From assembly GCF_029168945.1 (NCBI RefSeq), contig NC_083601.1, positions 20,736,160 to 20,800,159 of the forward strand: a stretch of 64,000 bases of DNA, given 5' to 3'. The position numbers and the translations under genes were made by a program. The notes under the pieces were generated by a model, which saw only the letters and a list, made by a program, of their open reading frames with translations, was not told where the DNA came from and ran no database searches. This stretch comes from Cannabis sativa (taxonomy: Eukaryota > Streptophyta > Magnoliopsida > Rosales > Cannabaceae). Within the stretch, counting starts at the first letter, position 1; every line of letters begins with the position of its first letter. Shown here in pieces: positions 21,638 through 33,218 of the stretch.

Positions 21638-24600
21638 ATGGCAATCACTCGGTCATCTTCATCCCCTTCTCCAGTTCTCAAAAAGAAATCAAAAATGGGC
21701 AAGAAATCTTTGGCCAACAAATCCAAGGGTAAACGCCCAATCATTGATGATTTTGATTCTGATTTTGAAGCTCCCATGCCGAAGCGTGTGAAACCCACTT
21801 CTTCGAAGAAATCGAAGCTGAACTTGGAGGAGTCCTCGCTTCCAGAAATTTCTGGGAAAAAATTTCAGAAACCTGTTACACATTCTGCAGATCGGACTGA
21901 GGTTGGTTTTTAGTTTTATTTTCGTTTCCCCCTTTTCTTCCATTTCTGCTTTACCCAGATTTTTGGCGTTTCATGTTCATTTTGCTTTGTGTGATTTTAG
22001 GGTTTCATTTGTGCATTTTGTTTCATGTTTTTAAATTTTTTAGTTATTTATTGTTGCTTTTGATCTTTCCATTTGATTCTGGTCTGGGTGTTGTTATTTA
22101 ATTTTGTTTTGTTTTCTTTATTTTTAGTGTTTTTTTGTGCTTACAGGTTATGTGTTTTGTTTTCGTTTTTGGTGTTCTCAATCATTCTTCGTTAGTTTCT
22201 TTTCAGTTTTTAAATAGTTTGTTACTGGTATGTTTTGATGTGTTTTCGATTTTCATAAGTTTTTGTTGTTTGCTGTTATATTTTAGATTTCAAAACGATT
22301 TTCAAATCTTTGCTCTATATTTTCCTATAGTTGTATATGTTTTTTAGTTTGTTTGTTGTTTTAATATAGTTTTGTTGTTCTTTTTATACTGCATTTTTCG
22401 ATTTCTTTTAGGGTTAGTTGTTTACTGTTTTTTTTATGTTTCCAAACGATTTAAGGTCTTTGCTGTTATTTTCTGTGTAGTCATTCACAATTAATAGTTT
22501 GTTTTTAGTTTGTTTGTAGTTGTATTACAGTTTTCATACTGTTTAACTCAGGATTTTTAATTTATATTGGCCCTTTTTTGTTATGTTGCAGGTTTGGGAC
22601 TGTAAATTTAGTCCTTCTGATTTTTACAGATCTAAGTGTGTGTGCACCAGTGTGTATTCTGTGATAAATAATATTAAAAACACTTTATCTGTTAATTTGC
22701 TTTCTTTGTTTCGTCAAACTCAGTTTGGGCATTTTCTGGATATGCCTGAGTTTGTTTTTCACCCACAAGTCGTTCATAGTTTACTACTAAGGGAAGTTTT
22801 ACAGCCTAATCCTAAGGAGTTTTGGGCTAAGGTTGCTGGCCGTTGCATACGGTTTAGTGCCGAAGAATTTTACCTTATTTCTGGTTTAGATTGTTTCGGT
22901 GATTGCAACAAGTTGTTGTTTTCACAGGAAACAAATCAATTGGTAGAAACATGTTTCCGTGGTGTAAAAACTATTGACAACAAAGCCATCGAGGATGCTT
23001 TTTTGGGTAGTCGGTGGGGTTTGGATGAGTCTATTGGTTTGAAAATGGCTGTTTTGTATTTCATTCAGTGTTTTCTTCTTAGCAATACTCCTGACAAAGA
23101 AGTGTCTAGGTTTGTTCTAGATGTAGTTGATAGCGGTCGGTGGGATGAGTATTGTTGGGGTAGGGAATCATTTGAATTGACAATTGACTCATTCAAAGGT
23201 AGGATTGAGCATGGGATCATTATGAAAAATAGAAAGGCAGAGAAGGGAGGCCAATATGATGGCTGGTATAGGGCATTGGGATGTCCTTGGGTTTTTACTG
23301 TTTGGTTTTATGAATGCTGTCCTGCAATGGTGAACTCTTTCTGTAAGAGAGTTTCATCTTCTATTCCCAGGATTCTGAACTGGAGCAACACCATCGTCAC
23401 CAAAAATCCAACCCTTCGAGACTTGAAGGGCAAGATTTTTGATTTACCTTTGGAGAAGGTACTTTACAGTTTCTTTACTGTTTTTTTCCTGTTTCTTTTC
23501 AGTTTAATATATGTAGTTGTTTTTTGGTTTTTCCAATTGTTTTAATTTTTTTTCATATTATGTTTAATTATGCTGTTCAGTTGAAGATAAAAAACATGCG
23601 TCCTACTGATGAAGAGAGGCAGCAGCTTCAACTTGACGGTCTATTTCTCGATGAATCTATTGATGAACGTGGTGTAGTGAAGCAATCCTTCGAGGGTGGC
23701 TCATCTTCAAAGAAGTCTGATTCAGCAGATATTGATTGGATGAAATCTAAGCTGGAGATGCTCAGTTCGAATCAATCATCATTGGCCGAGGACTTCATTT
23801 CGTTGAGGTGTTTTGTTGATTTTAATTTCAAATCTGTAATGACTGTAATTAAGGATATCCAAGAGAAGGTTAATGCCATTCATCGTCGTCCTTCTGACGA
23901 GGTATTTATTCTTATTTTATTGTTTAGGTTTTTTTATTTTTTTTTGTATAGTTTCTTTACTGTTTTATTTAAGTTTCATTTATGTTGGCTGATACAGGGA
24001 AAGTCATCGGATGAATTAGTAACTCAAGATTCTGATGATGATCCTGATGATGATGATGATGATGATGATGCCGAGGATGATGACAAGCAATTGCCTGATC
24101 CAGAAAATATTGATTCCGACTCCGACGATGGTGGTGAGTTGGTTAAAGTTGGTGGGGATGCTGATGATGCTGACAAGGCTGTTACTGCTGTCCCTTCTGC
24201 TGATGTGAATCCTTCTGGGGATGTTGGAGGGAGTGATAAAAATGTTAAGGATGTTGAGAAGCCGAAGGGCGATGAGTCTCGATTGAAGGGGGACGATTTC
24301 TTTGATGGGTTGAGCCAGCTTGTAATAGATGATGATCAAGTTGTGTTGGCTGGCTTGGAGGCTGTTGCTAAAATCAATGTAAGTTTACTTTTAATTGTTT
24401 TCAAAAAAACTAGGTTTCTTTTTGGTTGCTCATTAGTTTCTATTATGTTTTGCAACTGTTTTAATGCATTCTTTATTTTTTAGGTCCCCGCACCCAATCC
24501 AGATGTTGTTGGTGAAAAGTCAGATGCCATTCATACTGATGAAGAAACTGAGGATACTGTCTCTGATACACCTCTGTTGGATAAGAGGAAGCGTGCTCCG

Positions 24601-25994
24601 GCCTTGAAATCTCCATTTGTTGATTTCGGGTCTGCTGATGTCGGGAGCACTCCAATGGAGCTTATGTCCTCAGGTTCTCAATCAGCTGGGGATGATAGGG
24701 ATTTCAAAATGGTGACTTATGTGAAGGGCCTTTATGCTCTTAATGATGCTTTTGCTGATCCCGTATCTACCGAGATTGAGGCAAAATTTGACTCTTGGAT
24801 TGGTGAAGGATTGCTTAAACATCCCAGGTGACTATTTTTTATTAAATCTGTTTTTGTATTATTTTTTTTTTCCAGTTTTATTCCTGTTTTAATGCTGTTT
24901 TTTTTTCTTTGTTTTTTTGTTGTTGTAGGCATTATAATTGTTATGAAGACGGCGCAAAGAAATTTACCCCGGGTTTTAGGCTAGGTGTTGATTATGTTGA
25001 GGATAAAACTTGGTTTTACCATTTGGCCACATGCGACATGTTTATGAACGACTCGGTAAAGTTTCCAATTTATATTGTACTTATGGTAGTTTGTTTTTAG
25101 TTTCTTTATAAATGTTTTTTAGTTTTGATACTACATTTCTGTTTTTTTACAGTTGTTAAACCTTTTCATTTGTGTTTCTGTGTTGTTTTTTTTTCTCAGC
25201 ATATGAACACCATATTCTATTACCTTCGGAAAAAAGGTAAGTATTCTTCCGCTGTGACGTTGAATTTCGCAACCACTGATTGTCTTTTTGATGATTCCAT
25301 CCAAGCATTGTACCACAAATTTAACAAGGCCAAGTCAATGAAGACTAAGATGTCACACATTCACGCTGCCCACCCAATTGCGCATTACATCCGAGGTATG
25401 CGCATTCCCTGTTCCAAGCCTTGGTATGAAGCCGATCACGTGCTTTTCATCATCAATTTAAGAAGGGAAAGTCATTGGGTTTTTGGGCGTCTTGACGTGC
25501 ACGAAAGGACGTTATTTCTGTACAATTCTTTGAGAACCGCGAAGATGAATGCCGCAGCTAGGAATGCGATGAAGGCTTATTCCGTGTTGCTGCCTTTGTT
25601 TTTCGATTTACTTGGGTTCTGGAAGAATAGAGCACAAGTTCCTGCCTCGGTTTCGACCTACTGACTCCATTCAGAATCGTGGAGCTTAGTGGTCTTGCGT
25701 CTCAGCAGAAGAAGTGAGTGTTTCTTTTAAGTTTCTTTTATGTTGTTTTTTAGTTTCTAATCTGTTTATTTTTTCTCTATGTTTTTTAACAGTGATTGTG
25801 GAGCATACGTTGCTGCCTTTGCTGAATTCTTTATACACGGAAAGGATGTCCCTGCAGACTTTGACATCGAAGTTTATCGAACCCGACTTGCTGCACTTTT
25901 CTACTCGTACGGACAAAGGAAAATTGACGAAAGTATTGACAGCGAGGATGAGAAGCAATCCAAGTCTTCTAAGGCATCTAAATTGAAGAAATAG
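21638..25994 (+). pseudogene. MULE accessory gene: DUF1985 plus Ulp1-like C48 protease (frameshifted)
   Basis: The exons are 21638-21901, 22592-23458, 23581-23901, 23998-24378, 24484-24827, 24929-25055, 25200-25713 and 25793-25994. Intact, it would encode about 1006 residues. Exon 1 is basic and lysine-rich. Exon 2 is a DUF1985 domain (QFGHFLDMPEFVF, VAGRCIRFSAEEFYLISGL). Exons 3-5 form a linker with a long aspartate run near 24040-24070. Exons 7-8 form a C48 peptidase with the histidine in ESHWVFGRLDV, an Asn in LFLYNSL where Asp is usual, and the catalytic Cys in DCGAYVAAF. The summed exon length is one base short of a multiple of three. The peptidase frame breaks between about 25615 and 25670, where the seventh exon hits a TGA (25662-25664). 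Such proteases ride on MULEs; what they cleave is unknown, though SUMO-like targets are inferred from Ulp1. Confidence 0.8.
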
Positions 25995-26546
25995 GAACTT
26001 TTAATTTGGTGGCTCTATTATGTTATTTGTTGAATCTATTTACTTGACAAGTTTTAGTGTTGTTGTGTGTTTAAAACTATGTAGCTGGTTTAAAACTTTT
26101 AGGATATTTGACATTCACTCCTTATAATATCTTTATTGTATAGGTTTGTATTTCCCAAAGTTGTGTGTTTTTTTAATTGTTCAAGTTCTTATATACGGTC
26201 GCACAACTATGGAGAAACTATTAACCAACTAAATACAAACTATGTTTTCATTTTTCCTAAATAGTGCTATGAATGTATATTTATTCTTCGTATTCCATTA
26301 ACTGTTTTTCCTTATTCAAGTTATGTTTTATCAATTATTGACTGACTGCCTTTAAAACTGTAAAGAATAAGTCATTCCGGTACTTAATATTTTACAAAGG
26401 GTCGCAACTGTAACAAAACGATTTTGAAACTATTAAAAAACTGTTTCAAATTTCATAAAAATGAAATCCCATGTATTTAGAGCATCACAGATCAACCTGT
26501 TTGAATTTGCACACAAAATTTAACAATTCAAATATTTCATATGTAT
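25995..26546. other. Convergent 3' region between the two MULE genes
   Basis: This AT-rich intergenic stretch of about 550 bp lies between the two stop codons. It contains copies of the element-wide motif in the GAAACTATTAA orientation (26207 and 26427). No coding is visible. Confidence 0.5.
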
Positions 26547-28944
26547 CTATTTTATTGCTTGATTGTTGCATGTCTTTCGATTGTGTCCGTGTTGTCCACA
26601 TTTGCCGCACCTGTTATGTTTTTTTGTATCCCATTCAGATAAAAACCTTCGTTTCCTTGGTCTTCCAGATCTTATTTTTTGGTTTGGTGGCAGAACAATG
26701 ATATCTTTTATGTTTTGTGGCACATCCCAAGTTGTGTGATTGTGTACCGGATATGTTGAGCCGCTGTATGTTTCAAGCCATGTTCGCGTGGTGTAATAAC
26801 CCGAACAGTAGTTGTAAACATTCAAGTTCATCTCTTTTATAACAGCAAGCGCATGAGCACACGGTAACTCATCAAGTTGGAATCTGTTGCAACTGCATGT
26901 TTTCTCCTTGAGGTTGATGACCCATGATCTGGTTAGTTCAATGACTTCGAACATGGTCTCGTTTATTGGTTTTACCTGCGGATTAAGTGTGAAACTGTTA
27001 ATATGTATGACAACGAAAAACAAACTATAAAGAAACTGAAATGCAACTAAAAAATTTAACATGTCATTACATTTTCTGTCAATGATTCCACAAAGTTGTC
27101 GACTAATTTCTTTTCTTGTAGGTGTTAAAAATGTTGTTGTTTTCTCGTGCTTTTTTCCCCGTTTGTGTATGTCCATTGTTGAATCAATGCTCTCAATGAC
27201 TCCATCAGTGTTGTGATTGGTAGCTCTCTAGCTGCCAAGTTTGCTGCATTTAGAGATTCAGCAATGTTTGAAGTCATAGTTGAATACCTGTTGTTTTTGC
27301 AGTGGTATCTTGACCATTTGTGGTATCCAACTTGTTGTAAATATGGTCTGACACGGATGTCCAAGCAGTCCAACTCGCTCATATGGTATTCAAATTTCCT
27401 CTCTGTGTATGCTCTGGCTGCAGCGAAGAATGGTTTATCCAGCTTGCTTGCATTCTTCTTGAAGGTTGCTTTTAGGTTGCTTAACAGGTGGTATACACAA
27501 TAGCAATGTGTGATTTCGGAAATACTTGACAAGCCGCCTTACTTATGCTCTCATGTCTATCTGAGATCAAGCACTGGTCCTCTCTACTCCCATATGTTTC
27601 TCTCACATTTGTGAAAAACCATTGCCATGAGTTGTTGTTTTCTGAATCCACAACGAGAAAAAGCTAGTGGAAAAATGTGCCCATTTGCATCCTGTGTACA
27701 AGCAGAGAGCAGTGTACCTCCATATGTTGATTTAAGGAAAGTTCCGTCAACAACTATTATAGGTTTGCATTTCTTCCATCCTTTTATTGATGCATCCAGT
27801 GCGACAAACAAGTACTTGAAGCTGTTGTCATCCTCTGTTTCCATGTGCACTATTGTTCGGGATTAGTTTTTTGCAACATGTGCAAAACCGGGCAGCAACC
27901 CGTATGATTCGTTGGCTTTTCCTCGTAATTCTTCTTGCGCGTGCTCTTTGCTTCTCCATGCTTTCATGTAGTTCATTCGACCCCATACTTGTGTTTCATT
28001 TCTCCTGCGATGTCTTGTGGCGTTTGAGTTGTTTTTATTTTGGTGAACCGTGGCTTGATGTAGTTTCCAATCAATTTCGTTGTAGCTTGTCTCTTGTCGG
28101 CAAATACGATGTTTAGATCACAAGTGTGTATCACCTTTCTGTCGTACTTTCGAATGATGAATGACTTTGTTGGCCCGTTTCTGGATGCTGTTAGTGCCCA
28201 CTTGCATTTTGGATCCAAACAACAAATCTTGTATGTTTTTGCACATGATTTTTTAACTCTGAATTGGAAGTTGTTCCTAATTGCATAGAAACCAAGCACG
28301 CTCAGTGTTTCTTTGTCTTTGTATATTTGTGCTTCTTCTATTTCTGGATGATGCGGATCTGTGATTAGTAGTTCGTCATAATCTGTGATTTCTGGTTCCT
28401 TTTTTCTGTTGTTTTCCAGTTGCTCAACCATTTCCTCTGCCACTAGTTTTGCATAGTCCATGAAGTCAAAACTTTCTTCCCCAAATTCCGGTACTCTTGC
28501 TTCAATTATATGTTGTTGATTTGTTGAGTCTTCTGTTGTTGCTGCATTGTATTCGATTGGTTGGAAGGCGCTTCTATGTGTAATTAATGAATTGTCATTT
28601 CCAAAGAATGTTGCATCGATGGTTGTTGTTGGGTTGTTGATGACATTCACACACATTGGGTATGTTGTGAAGTCGGGGTCTTTCAGTTTGAGTTGTATGT
28701 AGAAATGCAGGCTTTGATCATCCTTTATCCTCAATGGTTGGTATCCTTCCTTCACTTGATATTTCAGTTGCAAAACAGTGTTTTCTTGGTTGCATTCCAG
28801 GGCATCTTTGAGTTTCTGTTGCAAATCTTCATAGTTACAATTGACAGAAATGTAGTGTCCACTGGCTTCATAATTTTCATAATTCATTCGATCATCGAAT
28901 TTTCCATTGTAGAAGACTAGGAATGGAATGTCTTTCCTTTCCTG
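26547..28944 (-). pseudogene. MURA-type MULE transposase (several frameshifts)
   Basis: Read from about 28944 downward. An N-terminal region (FYNGKFDDRMNY...) is followed by the MuDR DNA-binding zinc region (CCLDPKCKWALTASR...HTC, about 28220-28105). The transposase core has IIVVDGTFLK (first Asp) and CLISDRHES (second Asp). A SWIM finger follows (CSCN...LPCAHA), then a CCHC knuckle (CGKCGQHGHNRKTC) near the stop at 26547. An intron ends at about 26976. Breaks by frame: a lost base near 27979, a displaced stop near 27873, a shift near 27640 and another near 27510. The two halves of the conserved core therefore lie in different frames. The first exon is uncertain: ATGGCAAAATCAGGA near 29085 (reversed) may start the gene, but its phase does not join cleanly. 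The protein would cut and paste the MULE. Confidence 0.8.
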
Positions 28945-30095
28945 TGTTTTTGCAATTGTTATTAGTCCGAGGCAACGAATTTTAAAACTGGTTTTATTAT
29001 GTTATGAAATAGAGTACAAACTTACTACTATCTCTGTTCCTTTGTTCAAGCATTGTATTTCCTGTCCAGATTCCTGATTTTGCCATTTTTTTGGTAGTTA
29101 ATAAACTACAAAGAAACGATAATAAAACTATTAAGAAACTTCATTTAAATTTTGGGAAACTAACCATTTCTCAAACTGTTCTGTACTCTATCTTTTCCAC
29201 AATAAATTCCTGCAAAAAACGTAATGAAACTATTATTAAATGATTATGCAACTATAAACCAACTGAAAAACCACGATTATATCCCCAAAATTACATAGTT
29301 ATTACGCATTGTCATTTTTCATCATGTTTATTCGAATCAGATCGATTTACAACTATTATAAAACTAATTTGCTACCATTAACATATATCTTACCTTGTAT
29401 ATATGCTAGCTCTTGGTACTTGTCATATAACACTTCTTCATGATTTCGAAACCATTTTCAAACGATAATGCAACTGTAAGCCAACGCAAAAAAAAAAAAA
29501 TGAAACGAAGTTATTAGTATCCCTTGTTTCCTTAATCATAATCAGTTCTTGTTTATTGGTTTTTACCATATGTATTGCCTGTTGCACACCATTGAATCAA
29601 CCAGATTGCAACTAAAAATGCTGTGTATCATTGTTGAAAAAAAAATTCAGTTCATACCTTTTTTTTGGATTTGAGGGGGAGCTCCAGATCTGTTCAATAC
29701 AGATTTACATTGCTTCAATCTGAATTTTCGACGATCGTTTGAGTGATATTGCACTATAAAAACCGAAATCAAATGTTGAAATTCAGTTTCTCCACGGTTG
29801 TCCTGCTCTTTTTTTTAAAAAAATTTCTGTTTAGATCGTTGGATTTGTTCGTTTCCTATTGAAATTCGACGGGATTTACAGTTGTTTTACGTTCGATCTG
29901 GTTTCATTCTGGTTGCGTGGCCGACTGCATCGATGGAGCTTCATTCATCCTCTCCGTTTGTGACGTGCGGCTGAAGGTAAGGGCAAGTGGTATTTTTGTA
30001 ATATTTTCATTTTGGGCTGTACAAATGTTGATTGGGCCGGCCCACAGTATTGTTGTAATATTTTACCATTTTTAGAATATTCCTGTTTTTTTCCC
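28945..30095 (-). other. 5' region of the MULE transposase gene
   Basis: This probable leader and intron DNA is rich in AAACTAT and GAAACT on the plus strand. A GC-richer block at 29880-29990 (GTTGCGTGGCCGACTGC, CTCTCCGTTTGTGACG) may be the promoter-proximal part. A palindromic GGGCCGGCCC lies at 30035-30044. The sequence ends at the candidate right tip. Confidence 0.4.
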
Positions 30096-30104
30096 TTATT
30101 TATT

Positions 30105-31002
30105 CCCACTAGTAATGTTTGGCAGTTATTTTTTTTAAAGAGAGAAAATTGAAATATTCATTAATAGACAAATTTGACAAAATTTATTGCATGAACATAT
30201 AGCTCATAGAGCGAAATTAATTTAAAAAAACTCCAAAAACAAGCTCAACTAAGATGGAATTTGTAAAAAAACATGTACAATATTTTATAAAAAAATAATT
30301 TGTGATATATTTGCATTAATTTTTAGTATTGTGCTTCAAATGCACAATTATAAAACTTTATATAAAATTTAATATTTAATAAATGCTCTATTAAATAAAA
30401 AAAATAATAATAACTTTATTATTAATTTTATTATATGAAATAATAAAAATAAATGAAAAAAAATTAATGTAATAACTAAATTTAATAGTAAAATATTAAA
30501 TTTGGATCAACTTTTGCTAAGTGACAAAAATTGACACATTATTGAAACAAATATTTTACAAGGGGCTATATTTTGGCAATAAATCACCATTTTGTATTTC
30601 TATTGGTGATGTTCTAAGGATCTATAAACCACCAGTAACAATTATCAAACCAGTATGTAGTAAACTAAATGTCCAAATTAAATGAACATCTAATAAAGTC
30701 TACCTACTAATGACTTCGACCGATCTTCCAATAAATATTAAAAAATAACAACTCCATTAATCAAATAATAAATATGAAAATAACAAGTTCAGTAATACTC
30801 CATTAGTAATTTATAGATATTCTTTTAGAAAATTTGAATTATTTCAAAAATATTATCGTTAATGTTTCAAAAATTAATAACTAGCTTGAAAAATAGGTTA
30901 AAGAAAATACCAATTTTTGCCATAAGCCCAAATAAAAAAAAAAACAAGCTAGTCCATTTAACAAAAAGTGGTAAGTTGAAAAATGCCTCTTTTATTAATC
31001 AA
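30105..31002. other. AT-rich intergenic DNA
   Basis: A and T runs dominate and no frame or repeat of note is seen. From 30895 the wording resembles the DNA to the right of the next MITE, so the MITE split an older repeat. Confidence 0.4.
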
Positions 31003-31011
31003 TTAACCAAA

Positions 31012-31428
31012 GGGAACTTTTATTTGTACCCCATAAAATTATAAATACACCCCATTATTACAAAAAATATAAACTTAAATAATTTTTAAAAACTACTCTT
31101 AATATTTTTTTTTTAATTTTTTCCTCACATTATTTTATGTTAATTTCAATACTTATTTTGATTTCATTTTCATAATTTTTTCTAACTCATGTATATATTT
31201 TTTTTATTTTTTTTAAAGAAAATTTCATAAAATTTTTTATTTTAATTTTTTCGTCATAATTTTTAAAATGTAATTTAATTTTGTTTAATAGGTATATTTT
31301 TTAAGAATATAAATTGAAAGAAAAAAATTGAAAATACTTAGTAAAATTAAAAATATAAATTTTAAATAAAATAAAAATTATTAAAATGGGGTGTACTTAA
31401 CAATTTTTGGGTGTAAATAAAATTTCCC
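31012..31428. mobile_element. Mutator-type MITE with perfect 9-bp target duplication
   Basis: The ends are GGGAACTTTTATTTGTACCC and GGGTGTAAATAAAATTTCCC, an imperfect inverted repeat. They are flanked on both sides by TTAACCAAA (31003-31011 and 31429-31437). A 9-bp duplication is diagnostic of Mutator-like transposases. The element is AT-rich and noncoding. Confidence 0.85.
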
Positions 31429-31437
31429 TTAACCAAA

Positions 31438-33218
31438 TTTGCCTCTAATTTTATATTTATTTGAAACATACCTCTTTTTATATCTATTGTACCCAAAATA
31501 CCCTAACATAAGAGAGTCACATGGAGAGTATCTTGAAGTGACAGGGGCGAAATTGGTACAATGTTTAAAAAAAGAGGTAAAAATGATAGACATTAAAAAA
31601 GAGGGTAAAAATGAAAGAAGACAATATAAACAGGGTATAGAGTGTAATTTCCTCTAACAAAAATGTGTTAGCCTAAGCTTGGCACGAACAATCCGTGCTC
31701 ATGGGCCGTGCTGGGCCTATCTTCGAAATATGGCCACGCCCGACACGACTAATATTGATATTAGGATTATATCAAGTTTTATTTGAGAAATTTACATGGT
31801 ATACTAACTTTTACTATATTTTTACAAATATATTGCCAGGCGGTATTTTTTACTTTTGTACTGTATTTTTTTTATAAGTTTCAAACTGCAGTATACTGTG
31901 TTAAGTTTTTATTGGTGTTCTACTGGTATTTTTTAGTTGTTCTACTATTGTTTTGAGTTGTTCTGTTTTGTGTACAACTAGTGTTTTATAAAAACACAGT
32001 ATTTTTGAAAAAAATTTCGTGTGACAGTATTTTTATAATAGTTAACTCAAATTCTTGTATTTTTGTAAATTTCCCTTTTATTTAATACGAGTCAAGTGAA
32101 CCTGTTTGTACACCAGACTCAACAACTATAATTTCGAAGAATTGAGTCATTCAAATTTTCAAGGATAATTTTTAAAAAAAGAAATTACAAAAACTACAAA
32201 ATTTTATAAAATATAATTTTTTTAGTATATTTTTATGTGATACTCTTGTTATTATTATTTATATACTATTTTTATGTTACTTTCTTATAATTTTTTTGTT
32301 ATTTTTTATAAATGCCGTAAAAATATATTTAAAGAAACTTGTTTATGTAATTATCTTTTTAACCGTACAATTCAACCTTACATTTTACAAGAATAGAAGG
32401 ATTGGGTTATTGCATGTTGATATTTGTATACAAAAAATGAATTTTAATTTTGAAAAGATTAATTAAAAAATATATTTTTAACATAACTATTTATTATTAC
32501 ATTAATAAACATAATATTTGAGAAAAACCTGTTAAAATAATTATATATAAGTAATATATCATATATTATGGGTTGGATCAAACCAATAATTCTCAATCCT
32601 TGGCCAACCCATGCAAATCCGGTTTTAACATTTGTCCGTAGAGTCTAAAATAGTAATGCAATAAGATCAACACTGCTTGGGTTGAATAAGTCACCCTACA
32701 TTTTGTGCACCCCTAAGAAGAAACAACTCCAACCAGTGACATGATGATGGTGATGGACACTTTATATTTAAGACTTTCAAAGGAACCCCCATTCAAGCCC
32801 TTACCTCTAAGTCAAGGCTGTTTGGTTGGTGGTATTTGTAGCCATGATCTACCAAATTTAAATCATTCGTTTATGAGAAAGAAAGAACTTGTAGTTACTG
32901 TAGTGCCAAATAACAATAACAAGAGATACGTAAAAAAAAATATCCTTGTCAAACATGATATTGGTGAATTGTCCAAAAATTTGCTATTCTTCCCATTTCC
33001 ACCAGAACCAACAAAAAACATCTGATGTTCCGAGTTCTTGTACAATGTAAGGTTGGACACTTTCAAATTGTATTCTATTTGCAAAAGGAGTCGATTTGTG
33101 CAGGGTATTCTATGAGTTAAAAACAAAAAAAAACCAAAAGATTTACCCATAAGCTCATCCGATTAAACTATTTTCAGTTGAATTCCATCTTTCCAAGTCA
33201 TTGATATCATACCTCCAG
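31438..33218. other. Intergenic DNA with decayed repeats
   Basis: At 31683-31745 is a fragment with GGGCCGTGCTGGGCC, a motif common in plant hAT-type MITEs. A second weak inverted repeat spans about 31785-32075 (GAAATTTACATGGTATACT against TTGTAAATTTCCC). The rest is AT-rich. It ends at the 3' end of the RAD7-like gene. Confidence 0.4.

Larger units (their letters stand above)
21243..30095. mobile_element. Ulp1-carrying Mutator-like element (two convergent genes)
   Basis: The unit holds a plus-strand DUF1985/Ulp1 gene (21638-25994) and a convergent minus-strand MURA-type transposase gene (26547 to about 28944). This pair is known from the Kaonashi-type MULEs of Arabidopsis and relatives in melon. 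The boundaries are inferred. TTATTTATT occurs at 21234-21242 and 30096-30104, the 9-bp size expected for Mutator, with G at the left tip and C at the right. No long terminal inverted repeat is visible, which fits the non-TIR MULE type. Because that motif is low-complexity, the ends need comparison with an empty site. Both genes carry frameshifts, so this copy is not autonomous. Confidence 0.6.

Noticed and set aside
24016..24339. Minus-strand isoleucine-rich frame
   Set aside because: It is the antisense of the aspartate-coding run in the MULE accessory gene.
27853..28116. Plus-strand frames within the transposase region
   Set aside because: They are antisense to the MURA coding sequence, whose motifs are clear on the minus strand.
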